From: Coriaria nepalensis
Lineage: Eukaryota; Streptophyta; Magnoliopsida; Cucurbitales; Coriariaceae
Direction: 5' to 3'
Assembly (NCBI GenBank): GCA_027186245.1
Contig: CP114499.1
Location: 8,189,001 to 8,253,000, forward strand
DNA: 64,000 bases
The notes under the pieces were generated by a model. It did no database searches. It was not told the DNA's origin and saw only the letters and a list, made by a program, of their open reading frames with translations. This document shows positions 33,382-45,652 of this stretch, in pieces; positions within the stretch are counted from its first letter, which is position 1; each line of letters begins with the position of its first letter. A program made the translations under genes and the position numbers.

Positions 33382-34641
33382 ATGGAACACCTTCCTGTTG
33401 AAGTGATTGGCAACATACTTTCCCGGCTAAAAGCAGCTCGATTTGTTATAATGGCTTCTGCAACTTGCAAGAAATGGAGAGAAGCTTGGAGGAATCACCT
33501 CCACACCCTTTCCTTCAACTCGAATGATTGGCCCGTCTATCATGATCTAACAACTAGCCGATTAGAAATTCTTATAACCCAAACGATATTTCAAACAACT
33601 GCTCTGCAGAGTTTATCGATCATTATGGATGATGTTGAAGAATTCTCGGCTGCTCCTGTGATTGCATGGCTGATGTATACCAAGGAAACTCTCCGTCAAT
33701 TACACTATAATGTGAGAACGACTCCAAATATTAATCTCATTGACAAATGTGGTAGGCAAAAGCTCAAAATTTTGGAATTGGCTCATAATTCTATATCAGG
33801 GATCGAACCATCTTATCAGAAGTTTCCTTGTTTGAAATCTCTTACTTTGAGCTATGTGAGTATTTCTGCATTAGATCTGAGCCTTCTTCTCAATGTTTGT
33901 CCAAAGCTCGAAGAATTGGTTCTTGTTAATCCAGATATCGCCCTGTCAGATTCTCAAGCCACTGTGGAGCTTAGTAGTCCTTCCTTGACGAACATCATCG
34001 TGGAAGCAGTCAGTCTTGATAAGTTCATACTAGAGGCTGATACACTTAAGGTTTTGCAGTTGAAGGATTGTACACTTGAGCTTTTTGAGCTTGTAGGCAA
34101 AGGATCCTTAAGGATTTTGAAAATCGATGATGTAAGTGTGATCCATCTTGATATTGGTGAGAATACCGAAAATCTGGAGATTGTAGATGTCTGTAACTTT
34201 ACGATTATGTGGCCGAAATTTTATCACATGATCTCGAAATCATTGAAGTTACGGAAGCTTAGGCTATGGGGTGTAGTATTTGAAGATGAGGATGAAGTTG
34301 TCGATTTAGAGTCCATTTCTCTGTGTTTTCCTCAGTTAAACCATTTAGCCTTGAGTTATGATTTGAGAGATGGAGTTATCCATCACGGCTTGCAGGGATC
34401 GTCCCATTTAGACAGTGTCGCCGTGTTGGAACTGGGTTGGACCGTAATCAACGATCTTTTCTCCGAATGGGTTGCAAAAATTTTGGAGAGATGCCCTAAT
34501 CTGAAGAAGCTAATCATTTATGGAGTTGTTTCAGAGGCTAAGAGTCATGAAGAATGCCAAATTTTGGCCAATTTTACCTCCGCCATTGTTCAGCTCATGA
34601 GAACGTATTTGCATGTAGATATTCATTTCGAGTATGAATAA
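33382..34641 (+). CDS. F-box/LRR protein, At1g67190 type
   Basis: A single coding exon gives 419 aa from the ATG at 33382 (MEHLPVEVIGNILSRLKAAR). The in-frame extension upstream lacks an ATG. Residues 1-45 are the F-box that binds SKP1 (LPVEVIGNILSRL, ASATCKKWREAWRNHLHTL). The remainder is a leucine-rich repeat array (FPCLKSLTLSYVSISALDLS, FILEADTLKVLQLKDCTLEL, LKLRKLRLWG, CPNLKKLIIYG) that should choose the substrate of an SCF ubiquitin ligase. Length and sequence closely follow the At1g67190 family, whose substrate I do not know. It is intact and has no tandem copies, unlike most F-box genes. Confidence 0.92.
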   Translation: MEHLPVEVIGNILSRLKAARFVIMASATCKKWREAWRNHLHTLSFNSNDWPVYHDLTTSRLEILITQTIFQTTALQSLSIIMDDVEEFSAAPVIAWLMYTKETLRQLHYNVRTTPNINLIDKCGRQKLKILELAHNSISGIEPSYQKFPCLKSLTLSYVSISALDLSLLLNVCPKLEELVLVNPDIALSDSQATVELSSPSLTNIIVEAVSLDKFILEADTLKVLQLKDCTLELFELVGKGSLRILKIDDVSVIHLDIGENTENLEIVDVCNFTIMWPKFYHMISKSLKLRKLRLWGVVFEDEDEVVDLESISLCFPQLNHLALSYDLRDGVIHHGLQGSSHLDSVAVLELGWTVINDLFSEWVAKILERCPNLKKLIIYGVVSEAKSHEECQILANFTSAIVQLMRTYLHVDIHFEYE

Positions 34642-35293
34642 AGAGGATCTGTTCCTGCGCGTTTCGGCTGCCAATTTCTTGAGTTACATCTTGCATGAAG
34701 GTACAAGATAAGTTGTCGGAATGTTCTTATTTTCCATTATTGTGAATGGAATTGTCTTCTTCCCTTCTTTCCCAACCAAATTGAGCAAGTGTAGGTATGA
34801 TATATCTTTCTCTCTGGCAGATTTTGTTCATCTTTGTTTAGGTTTCCCTGTCCAGGATTCAATGCCTATCTGCTCCATTTTTTAGGTCCGAATCTCCGAG
34901 CCATCATGTCGGAAGATTCTTTAATCAGTGGTTGGCTCATTTCTAATAAGTTGGATAAAACGCAGTAGTTTCAGCAATTTGCGGTTATCATAGAACAAAA
35001 CAAAAATACACATCAACTCTCAACTTCAACAAACATAAAACGAATTTTAAGCAGATTTAAACACTAGTTATTGCTGCATATATGAAAAGGGAATTAAGAA
35101 AAGAAGAACCTAAAAATTGAAACCAACTACCCCAAACTAGATTTAATGCATTGCACCTTGCGGCTTAAGTTGGTGATAAATATATCTATATTTGCCGGTT
35201 TCCCGACCGAACCGAGCATCACCACTTCCGCGATATATCGCTCTGATCATCAGTTGCTGCCTATGAACTTCAAGCTCGTTTAGTTTATTTATC
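34642..35293. other. 3' flanks of converging F-box/LRR and ABI5 genes
   Basis: The 3' UTR of the plus-strand gene runs to roughly 34800, and that of ABI5 covers the right part. No further feature is seen. Confidence 0.4.
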
Positions 35294-36879
35294 TCACAAT
35301 GGGCAACTCATATTCCTCCTTAAGACACGCAGCCTCTCCTTAGCTTTCTGAGCCTTTGTTTGAGCTTTCTTCATTTCCTCAAAGTACTGCACCAAAATTG
35401 GCCAGTAAAAATATGTCAAAAAATCACTCAAAAGGATTTACATAAGATGATTGCTGGATTTACCAGTTGTTTTCTCTTCCTTTCAAGCTCTGTCTGTTGA
35501 GGACAAAAAACCAACACCAATTAGCTGCTAGAGAGAGAGAGAAACTATACAATACTCTTTGCCAATTTGATATTTACCAGGGCCTGCTTGAGATGAGCAT
35601 TTTCCTCCCTTAACTGGTTTAACTCGGCTTCTAACTCTACTGTGTACGCCTGTGATCAATGCATAATATATACACAGAAACTTGAATAGTCACGCCACAA
35701 AAATGCTACCGTTAAATGCATCAGAAATTTTGAACGTTGTACCTGTTTTCGAGCTCTTGACCTCGCTGCTGACTCCCTATTTTTAATCATCCTTCTTTGT
35801 CTCCTCTCCACCACCTTTTCAACCGGACCATCAATGACCCTCTTCCTCCCTCTAAGCCCGTCCATATCCAACCCGAATTGACCCCCAGAATTATCAACCT
35901 GACTCGTACACATTCCATCCGGAGAAACCGGGCTCACGGACCCAGGAAATCCAGTGGACTGCGTGGATGCATATCCACCACCGCCACCACCATTCACCAC
36001 TCTTCCCCCGTAACAAATTTCAGGCGGTGCTGGTGGTGGGTACACACCATTCCTCTTACCATTTCCAACAAACCCGGAAGCATCTCCGATCCCAGTGCCA
36101 CCTCCCTGTGGGACCGCCTGGTACGTTGGGACACCCACACTCGTACTGGCTCCACCTCCACCCATTATTGGCCTACTCACGAAACTGGCACCGATATTAG
36201 AGTTACTATTCGGATAAATATTATACTGCTGTTGTTGCTGCTGAGGTGGTTGGACTTGGCTCATTACTCCCACCTCACCCGGCTCTCTAACCACACCCGC
36301 TTTGATAAGAAAATCTTCCAATGTCATCTCTCCAAACGTAGGCTGACGAGCCGTCGACTCGGGATTCTGAACATTCCCATTCACATTCTCATTGTTATTG
36401 CTTTGTGGCTGTGCCTGTTGCCCTGCTCTATGTATATCGGACCAGACCTCATCCACCGTCTTCTGGCACAGGGGTGCAGGGAGACTAAGTGAACCCTGAC
36501 GTGGCAAGCTCGGTTGCTTGGCAATACTATTGCCACCTTTTTCAGCAATGACCGGGCCGGTCAAAGAAAAGTGAGACGTAGGGGCATTACTGGCAATATT
36601 GTTGTTGTGATCAGGGGTGGCGGTGGGATGATGGGTGGAGCCATTGACACCTTGGTTTTCTTCAGCGGTCCAGATGGATGTGAGGAACTCGTCCATGTTC
36701 ATGGACCCGAAATTCTTCCCGCTTTCGCAGAGGGTGTGTTGGAACTCATCAAGGGTGAGGGAGTAGATTGAGGATTGTCTTCCGAGGGTTGTGAAGGGAA
36801 GATTTTTCTGCTGCTGCTCGGATTGTAAGGATGACTCCGCCTCGTCCGGGGAGATTATCTCACACTTTGTCCCCGCCAT
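35294..36879 (-). CDS. ABI5: bZIP transcription factor ABA INSENSITIVE 5
   Basis: ABI5 binds ABA-response elements and controls seed maturation, germination arrest and ABA responses. Four exons (36879-35743, 35649-35578, 35493-35464, 35386-35294) give 443 aa, one more than Arabidopsis. Conserved parts are RQSSIYSLTLDEFQHTL from residue 34 (the SnRK2 RQSS site), MNMDEFLTSIWTAEE, a PTFGEMTLEDFLIKAGVV block, the basic region RMIKNRESAARSRARKQ and the zipper AYTVELEAELNQLREENAHL. It ends RRNMSCPL; the final SCPL is typical of ABI5. The middle is Gln/Gly-rich. The ATG at 36879 is used; the longer frame only adds a TATA-repeat leader. Intact. Confidence 0.94.
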
Positions 36880-36945
36880 TTTGGCTGGAATATTGCTGTG
36901 AATGAAGATGGAGAGAGAACTTGTGCAACTGAGAATATTAACATA

Positions 36946-36962
36946 TATATATATATATATAT
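36946..36962. repeat. short (TA)n in the ABI5 leader
   Basis: A (TA)8 run 70 bases upstream of the ATG. It may overlap the TATA/leader region. Confidence 0.7.
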
Positions 36963-37768
36963 ACACAAAAAAAAGGTTTTTTTAAGATACAAAATCCAAA
37001 AACATAATTTGAATCTAAGAAATATAGTCCAACTCTAGAGCCTAGACCAGCCATAAAACTCCAGTTCATCACATCGTGAATCAAACAAAAATTAGAAGCT
37101 AATCTCAATTAAATTATTTATTAATATTACTTTGACTCTCTTATTAGATCCTTAAACCCACTATTTTCTTAGAGAAAAAGTTAATACTACCCACCACAGA
37201 ATTAATAAGAGATGTAGATTTAATCATCGTCGATTAATATTACTACCACCACGATTTTCAAAGAGCTAGAAGAACAAGCCATGCAAACTCTCTTCTATGA
37301 AAAAAAAAAAAAACATGAAATGATATTAAATAATATTTAAACCTTGAATGAAAGAAAATACCAGAAGCATTTTCACAGACCTGAATTTTATCAAGAAGAA
37401 AAAGCCAGCTACGTACTTCAGCAATCCTTAGTTGCAGGTAGATGATGATCTTGAGCTGAGAAAGGAGAAATCCAGAGCTCAAAAAACTGCTCGGTTTGAA
37501 GAGATCTAAAAAGCCAGTAATTGATGGCGCTATCAAGAGCCACCAAACTACAAGACGTCAGGAGCCGCCATTAATGAACTTGTTGGAGCTTTATCTTATT
37601 GATATAAACGCAGAGAAACTTCAGCCTAAAAGGAGGAAGAAAAAAAATATATAACTTTTGTTTTTGATAATTCTCTTATATAATTTATTTAGTGTTATCT
37701 GTATAGTAGTAGTAGTAGTGTGCAATAAAACTATGCAGGTTAAAGTCTCTGATACCTTCGGAGTGTTT

Positions 37769-37808
<40 letters not shown>

Positions 37809-38314
37809 GCCCAGTTTCATTGTTTGGTTTTGCTTATAATAGTCAATTTTCTCAACCTCATAATTTCCGTAACTCTTAAAAAAATATTTGTAATAAAATA
37901 ATATTATTGTCGTAGAAGTGCAGGTCCCAAGTTAGCAATGCTATCTGACCTGTCGACACGTGTTGCCATGTGGCTTTAGCTCCATCGCTGTAGTGCTTTC
38001 TATGCACTGTGGTCCAACACGTGTACTTTTGCTTATTAGGAAGTGAGGACAGCTTCACTCCGCCGCCGCCGAGCAGCTTTCTCTTCATTTCTCGGACATT
38101 TTTATTCAATTACTTCTATGGATTTTGGTTTACTCTTCTTATTTTGTATTCATTTACTCTTTTCTTTCTCCTGAGTTTGATTCAGAAAATAATGAAATAA
38201 GAATAAAAATAAAACATAATCAAATTATATTTTGCTATTTTGAAAAAATAAAATTAAGAATTTAGAAATAAATATATAAAAAATCATAAGAAACTTTGAG
38301 AATGTCATAATAAA

Positions 38315-38346
<32 letters not shown>

Positions 38347-38780
38347 AGAAAGTTTAGAGATAAATTATATATAAATAAGAACTCTTATTCTGTAATAAAT
38401 ATATATAATTTTGATGCTATTTTTATAATAAACTTTTCATTAATGGTAAGTTAATTATATTTTTAAAATATATTTTTATAGCTGATGCTTTAAGTACGTT
38501 TGAAGATGAAATTTATCATTTTATTATTTTATTTAAAAATATGAAATTTAAATATAAATCGAAAATTTTATTCATTAAAAAAAAAAAAAAAAGTCAATCA
38601 TACTTCCTCATTACAAATGTTGTCCTAATTTTGTTGCTCTTTCTGTCCATAAAATGTCCGTCTACAGTTCTACATTCTGAAGCAAAATGGTAAAAAAGAA
38701 CAAATCTTCCAATCAATGTAAATACAGATATGCCACATTCTAAATGGATGGCACCAAAGGGTTTGAAAGCACTGTATTGC
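36963..38780. promoter_or_regulatory. ABI5 upstream region
   Basis: Contains a (GA)n microsatellite at 37771-37804, two CACGTG elements (listed separately) and AT-rich DNA from 38150 to 38600 with A and TA runs. No other gene is visible. The minus-strand open frame at 37536-37258 has no similarity and may fall in 5' leader. Confidence 0.45.
37957..38023 (-). promoter_or_regulatory. pair of G-box/ABRE elements upstream of ABI5
   Basis: ACACGTGT at 37956-37963 and ACACGTGT at 38017-38024 are two identical 8-base palindromic cores 61 bases apart, about 1.1 kb upstream of the ATG. CACGTG in this context is both the ABRE bound by ABI5-class bZIPs and a G-box bound by HY5 and PIFs. Autoregulation of ABI5 is known in Arabidopsis; use of these copies is inference. 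Confidence 0.5.
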
Positions 38781-40892
38781 TTATTGCTCCCCGAGTAAAA
38801 GCGTCTTGATGATAGAATCCGATATACCGTTGAAGTGAGGGATCAGATGCCCGGCTCCAGGTAGCTCATGGTAATGAATCCAAGGGATCGGTTTGACAGA
38901 GTAACAGGCACTAATCGTCTGGGAACGGGTTTTCGATATTGAAAGGACTGAAATCCCACGTGCTGAATCCTAGATTCGAGTTCCGGTTGTTGAGAATATA
39001 CATATTCCACGATAAACTAGTATATTGGATTAACTTCTCTTATAATTAATTGATTTTGAAATAAAAACTCAAATTTTTATATGATATCAAAATTAAGGCC
39101 ACCACGTGATACGACTAACTGGCATACGTGATTCTTGTCACATATATGTCAGAGAGGATAGTTTGATGAAACAAACCTTAATCTTAGAGCAAGAATCAGT
39201 GAGGTAAACTAGAATTCGGACAAAAACTGTTTGAACAAACTTTGAAACATTTTGACATTCTCTTGAGATGGAAACAGAATGTCCAAGGTCTGCTTATCAA
39301 ATTATTTTTACAGGCACAATGATCGTAAGATGGTTCTTCAAAGAAATTACAGGCACAAAAATTCGAGAAACGAGTTCTTTGTCCAGGCGAGAAAAAATTT
39401 ATGGACTCTGGGCAATGACACTGGAAGCAGGGAACCATTTCTGACTGTTCCACCAGTATGTAAGCCATGGAAGGTAGTGAGCAGCTCTTAGAGCCCATTG
39501 GTCTTGCGAAAATTGTGCATAATAGGCTTCATTCGATAAGTTTGAAGGAAACCCAGCCCACCAATAGTTAACAACCGGAGCTAGTAATGCCGCTCCTGCT
39601 AGCCTGTTCAAATAACCAAAAAAAAATAAAAAAAAATTATATTCTATTAGTATTAATTAGTGATCTCGGCTCAGAGGATTGCATTGATTCAAACTCTTTT
39701 GTGTAGTCGGGAGAGTTTTACTAAACACAAAGAATGGAAGAAAAATAAAACAATAATACATGTATAGATACTAGCTGTTTCATTTTTCAGGCTCCTTCTC
39801 ATACCTGTTTGGAATGTATCTAAGACAGATCCAAGTTACCTGCCCGCCCATTGAAAGCCCGATAATATAGAATTTTGATCCGAGGCCCCGTTGATCAGCA
39901 AGCTATTCTATATCGAGTGCCTGTAATGCTCTTTGGTGATGGCTTTGGATTAGGATCACTCTCTCCATAACCGGGCCTGTCAAAAGACACGATGTAGACT
40001 CCTAATCCTTCCACAGTCTCCTAGAACGAAGCACTATAGAGTCAAACAAGGGCTTATCCTAGTATACATAACACAATCTTACAAACAATTGAAGTAGAAG
40101 AAGGAAAGCATCAGTAAGTACCTGAGAGAGGGATTTAGCAATATCAGCATCGTGCCTGCAAGAAGCAAAGCCATGGATATAGATGATTTTGTACTTGGCT
40201 GTATCTTTTGGCACACCATGCTCTTTGTAGGCTAAATGCCTTTCATCCCTAAGCTTTATTCTTGGAGCTGTAACAGAGGGCTCACCTGGAGAGCCACATA
40301 TCTTCGGAGGAGGAGGCCGGATTGCCTGATAACACCATGCCAGAATCCTCACAAGGAACAACCCTAGTAGTTTCTTAACTAAACCTGAAATTTTTTGAAG
40401 TCTTCGTAAATAAAATTATCTCTTCACTTTAATCCCATTAATATCAAACTCCCATGATGCCCGCCTTCACCTAGTAAATCAGGACGGAGTGGAATTTTGG
40501 AGATAGACTAATATTGTTCTTGCTTCAACGGAGTCATAACTAGAAAGAACAGTCACAGACAATAAAGTTAATCGATGAACCTACATGCAGAGGCCCTGTT
40601 TGGGTGCATGGAAAATCAATCAAATACAAACTACAGAGAATAGATTAATCTAATGGAGGCGCGAATTCTCAATTCCTTTATCGTATAATTACCCATCCGA
40701 ACAAAAAATAAAGAGAGAGAGAGAGAAACATAGAAAAAGAAATAGCAGCGGCCATTATATTCGACCAACGAAAAGAACGAGACAGAGATTCTCACCTGAC
40801 GGTAGCTGAAAAGATTTGGTCTTTCTAGGTTTTCTGGTGTGAGACCTCGCAGATGCTGCTAATATCTTCCTGTTCGCTCCTCCAGTAGCCAT
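38781..40892 (-). pseudogene. alpha/beta hydrolase (At2g36290 type), disabled
   Basis: Exon 1 (40892-40796), exon 2 (40384-40122; IRPPPPKICGSPG, IIYIHGFASCRHDADIAKSL) and a last exon (about 38912-38781; WIHYHELPGAGHLIPHFNGI with the catalytic His) look normal. Exon 3 (40020-39840) keeps DRPGYGESDPNPKPSPKSI and the nucleophile elbow GLSMGG, but one extra base follows SPKSIT and a TAG sits four codons later. Exon 4 (about 39605-39400; AALLAPVVNYWWAGFPSNL, RAAHYLPWLTYWWNSQKWFP) runs into TAA after SVIAQSP. Parts between exon 4 and the last exon are eroded. Three separate lesions rule out a single sequencing slip. Confidence 0.85.
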
Positions 40893-43742
40893 TTTCAGTG
40901 GAGCTCGACTTTCTACTGAATCTACTCTGTGTGGTCCAGACTCGAGAGACGAGACAGAAAACTTGCTTTGGTAAAGATTTACTGTAACGCATCAAATTCA
41001 TTATCAGATTTTGTTAGCGGCTCTAATTAAACGGTCAACGGTCGGACCGTATTTTTCCAACGAAAATACCCGCCACCAACGAAAATTCTGAACAATCCGT
41101 CTACGTGGGGTGGGGCCCAACAGGAGGAGGAGGAGGAGGAGGAGGAGGAGGAGGGAACCCCGCCGAAATTTCTAATTTTTCAGAAAACCTCCTTTTTTTT
41201 TTTTTCTTTTTTTTTTTTGCCGTGGAAGAATCGAGATTAAATAGTAAATATTTCCGTAGTGAAGTAAATAGTAAGTATAGGATCCATGACGAGAGGTGGA
41301 GAAGGATTTTAAAGTAAGTATAGGGGAGTGAAATGTGGGCCTGTTAGGGGGAGTAGGAAGAGAGATGTCAGTATGTGAGTAGAGGGAGCCCAGGCCCCAT
41401 CTGAGCCCACTAAAACAGCAGCCCAAATTCCGATAGAAAAGAAAAAACTCAAATTGATGTTGACTGATGGGAGGAGAATGCGAGGGGCCTAGGCTTTGTA
41501 ATCAATAGAACTTCTGTTGATGATTGGCTTAAGGTGGTTTGAAACCCACTTTTTCTGTCTACTCCTACTCCTCTGGGACCAATTATGCTCCCTTCTTGTT
41601 TCATGTTTGGTAAGAAAGTTTTTCTCAAGTCTAAACTAAGGTTTGTCCGACACGTTTTTTTGCTTGCTTTCTTCTTCTTGTTTTTTTTTTTTTTTTTCCC
41701 CCCTACATAACCTGGACACTTTTACTTTTCCAGATAATATGTCAAAATCAAGCAAAAGCCCATGATAGTGCTTGTAATCATGTCACGGATTTGGAAATCT
41801 TGCATCCAAGTAGTATGAGTCGTCGGGGTATGAATTATACATTATTTATATAAATTTAATAAGTGAAATTGTACTATTTCATATAATATAATTAAATATA
41901 TATTATTTTATTTTATTTATCACACTAAATACTATATTAAAAACGTAGATATGAATACGAATGAAATATTATGAAATAAATATATATTAAAATATTAATA
42001 TTTTATATATTTGAAACCTACCGTAAATACACGATTTATCTAAAAAATTATAAACTATATAATTTTTACTATTTTTTTAGAATGTTTGATTATAACTCAA
42101 CATTGTTATGTATATATATAGTAAACACTGCCTAGAAATATGATCATATAATGTTAAGTTCTTTTAATTTAATTTAGATTATCGCCTAACAATAATTTAA
42201 TTTATTTCAAACATATAATTTTCTTCGGATTGAGGGGACATCCGATACGGTTGGCATTTGTGCTCAGGGTGGAGGATTTTTTAAACCACGAAAGACGAAA
42301 CGCAGCCCTAAGAATGGATCAAATTAGATTCCACGACACCCGTCGTGTCTAGAAGACAAGACACTAGTCCAATCGATTCCTACACAAAGAAGCTGGTATT
42401 ATATATACAGATATAAATAAGAAAAAAGAAAATGGAATGGATGGAAAATGAGAGATATTTGGAATAATCACAGGAGGCCGTGCAGAGTGGAAGATGGGGA
42501 AAGGGGATGATATACATACAAAGAGGAAAGGGAAAAGGAAAGGAAAGGAAAGGGTACTTTCATGGGCTTCTAGTTATAGCTATGGAAAATACATCCTTCT
42601 TGTTTTAGACAGCAATGAGATCATCTTTACATTGAAGTGACTACACAGCAGCACTAGGTAATTATGTAGTAACATCCCATTCTAATCACCTTTTGAAGGC
42701 AGCCGAGGCATGCAGGTGCTTGTGGTGGGGGTCGACCTTATTAAGAACCCTCCTCCTCCCTCTTTTATTATTATTATTTTTTTTTTTAATATATAAATTA
42801 TGATAAAAAAATATGCTCTATCTCATGATGATCAAGAGGGTCCTTAAAGAAATGTTAATTAGTGTTTAAGAATCTGAACCAGAAGAAATAGGGTAATGTT
42901 CCTTTTGTATTTGTGTTAAGTGTGTTTTACAATTTTGGGAAGGTTCATCAAAAATATTCAACAATTTTAGCCTTTTCATTACCTTAAATGCAAAAGCTAA
43001 GCATTTCTTTTTATGCAGTGACCGTCTATAATGCTCCATGGAACCATGAGAATAAATCCTAGCTGCACACACTGTTTTTTTTTTCTCTTTGCTTTTCAAC
43101 ACAAAGACAGAATCGATCACTTCCTATAATAAGGTAACAAGCTTAAGAAGTATATTTGTATGTGTTTTTTTTTTTTTTTTTTCTTATAACAGAAATAAGT
43201 GTTAATTATTTTATTTATAAAAATATTTTCAAATTAAAGGAAACATATTTTAATATATATTTATATATTGAGAAATTTGGAAAAAAATGAAAATATTTTT
43301 GGGTCAAGTAATACCCGAGTTAGGTTTTGAACCGGAATTACTTACAGATGCATGAGGTGATGTATCACATTAATTCTTATTCATATGAGAAAAATAAATG
43401 AAAAATACTCTTATTATAATATAATATCATCAGATAAAATTTAAAATATAATATCAAACTATATAAAATATAAACTCAAATCAAATTCAATAATCACTCC
43501 TATCTATAATAAAATTTTAGGTGATATATTTTCTTCTTTTTTATTAGCTTGCGCAAGTACTCCAAATACTGTGGTCAAAACAAAAATTTGCAGCGGCATC
43601 CGTACGTTGTATGAGAGCTTTTTCTGAACAGAAATGTTGTCCCTACATTTATTTCAATCAATTATTACTTTCTATAGGAGCTAGGGTTACCACCATGAAA
43701 GATTAGAAGAACACATATCGGATTAACAGTAGGGGGGAGAGG

Positions 43743-43779
<37 letters not shown>

Positions 43780-44032
43780 ATTCAAATTGAAAAAAATATA
43801 TATATATATGTGTGGCAGAGATGAGATAGATATGCAGATTACTTACTATACAGAGCTATAGAGAAGGAGAATGAAATGGAATGGAAGGTGGGAGAAAAAA
43901 TAACCATTCTCTATTTCTAGTATTATTTTAATACTAATATTATAGCTAGATGCGTCTCATATTCCATTCCTTAAGTATTTTTCTAGATCTATAAACAGTA
44001 ATTAGCACCTTTTCTTTTAGTTCCAAGCTGTG
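40893..44032. other. long intergenic region, no gene seen
   Basis: Holds a (GGA)n repeat at 41122-41154, T-rich tracts near 41190-41220 and 41675-41700, very AT-rich DNA at 41840-42230, an AAAGG-rich tract near 42520-42555, and a (GA)n repeat at 43738-43776 beside a short (TA)n. The right end is the CEN promoter. Open frames here are low-complexity chance frames. Confidence 0.5.
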
Positions 44033-44040
44033 TATAAATA
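44033..44040 (+). promoter_or_regulatory. TATA box of the CEN/TFL1 gene
   Basis: TATAAATA at 169 bases before the start codon, followed by a plausible leader. This is the best core promoter match near the gene. Confidence 0.6.
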
Positions 44041-44201
44041 CGAGGGGGCTTCCATCTTGCTTCTAAATCAACAAGCAAGCTTACAACTAAAGAAGTTGGA
44101 TCGGAATTCTGATTAGGTACTGGTACTACTAACCACGTACTGTTTGGGTAGCAGGAAAGGTTTTAAGGGAAACAAAGGGGGGGAAGGATCAATTGGTTTT
44201 A

Positions 44202-45652
44202 ATGGCAAGATCAGTGTCGGAACCTCTTGCTGTAGGAAGAGTTATAGGAGATGTTCTTGATTTTTTCACACCAACCATGAAAATGTCTGTTACTTACAAC
44301 AACAAGCAGGTCTTTAACGGCCATGAGCTCTTCCCTTCCACTGTTGTCTCTAAGCCTAGGGTTGAAATTCCAGGTGGCGACATGAGATCCTTCTTCACTC
44401 TGGTACGTACATACATCCATATATATATATATATATTATATGCTACCTTTTTCTTTTATTTTTCTGTTTGATTGTATATATATATATATATTTGATGTTG
44501 GTTTTGATCTGTTTATTGAAGGTGATGACTGATCCAGACGTTCCTGGCCCTAGTGATCCTTACTTGAGGGAACACGTACACTGGTACATTTATATCTATT
44601 AACATTAATATTATTGTACTTTATATATCCAGTACTTCGTGTATAAAAGGTTTTAACGAATTACGATTTACGAAGAATTTGGATTCAGAATCTTAAATAA
44701 TCCGTTGGGTAAAAGAGTGTTCCTGAAATCAATGGTACTGCTCAAAAAAGATCATGAAACTTACCCAAATAAGTGTGATGAAATCATAGTATGGGAAAGA
44801 ACAGAAAGCGTCTCTATTCTATATTTATATATAGATAGACAGATAGATACAGTTTTCTGAAAACGGAAAGAAAAGGAAGAAGAAAAAAAAATCATAATTT
44901 GAAATAGATCATGATCTCTAGTACTGATGTGATTTTTTACTGACATTGTTTAAGCTTAATTAGGTAAAAATGATCGGATGATCCAATTAATCTCAACTAG
45001 TTTATTGAGCTTGTTAAAGTACGAGATTCTAACACGTGAGAGGAAAAAAAAAAAGAGTTACATGTTATGTAATAACCACTGTGATTGATCTTTTCTATTC
45101 TGCAAGGTTTATATCAGCATCACTCTAAAAGGGAGCTAATAATAGCATTCGTTTTTCTTACAGGATCGTGACAGACATTCCGGGCACAACAGATGCTACA
45201 TTTGGTAAGCTCATCCACTGCTCAAATACTATAAAGAGACAGAGAGGGAGATTCAACTTTTTAGTTTTTCACAAAATTCACATAATATATATATATATAT
45301 CTATATATCTATATATCTATATATCTATATATCTATATATCTATATATCTATATATCTATATATCTATATATCTATATATCTATATATCTATATATCTAT
45401 ATATATATGTATACTATAATACTATATACGACAGGAAGGGAGCTGACGAGCTATGAGGTGCCCAGGCCAAATATAGGGATACACAGGTTTGTGTTTGTTC
45501 TATTCAAGCAGACAAGGAGGCAATCAGTAAACCCTCCTCCTTCAAGAGATCACTTCAACACTCGAAGCTTTGCAGCTGAAAATGATCTGGGCCTTCCTGT
45601 TGCTGCTGTTTATTTCAATGCCCAGCGAGAAACTGCTGCCAGAAGGCGCTAA
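44202..45652 (+). CDS. CEN: CENTRORADIALIS/TERMINAL FLOWER 1 PEBP protein
   Basis: Small phosphatidylethanolamine-binding-fold protein that keeps inflorescence meristems indeterminate and delays flowering by competing with FT for FD bZIPs and 14-3-3 proteins. The standard four exons (44202-44402, 44522-44583, 45164-45204, 45435-45652) give 173 aa. The start [20 protein letters not shown] is typical of CEN. Repressor rather than florigen identity is shown by His in [17 protein letters not shown] (Tyr in FT) and by [20 protein letters not shown] in segment B (the Asp replaces the FT Gln). It ends [11 protein letters not shown]. Intact. Intron 3 carries a large octamer repeat. Arabidopsis TFL1 (At5g03840) belongs to the third syntenic block. 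Confidence 0.96.
45285..45410. repeat. 8-bp tandem repeat (CTATATAT)n in CEN intron 3
   Basis: About 13 uninterrupted copies of CTATATAT, flanked by plain (TA)n, end only 25-30 bases before the exon 4 acceptor. The array is likely to vary in length between alleles. Confidence 0.9.

Noticed and set aside
35797..36492. 231-codon plus-strand ORF opposite ABI5 exon 1
   Set aside because: Low-complexity antisense shadow (His, Thr, Leu-rich) of the Gln/Gly-rich ABI5 exon.
43300..43370. Stretch containing ggttttgaaccgg-like words, considered as a tRNA
   Set aside because: No cloverleaf stems or anticodon arm could be built around it. No tRNA or rRNA gene was found in the window.
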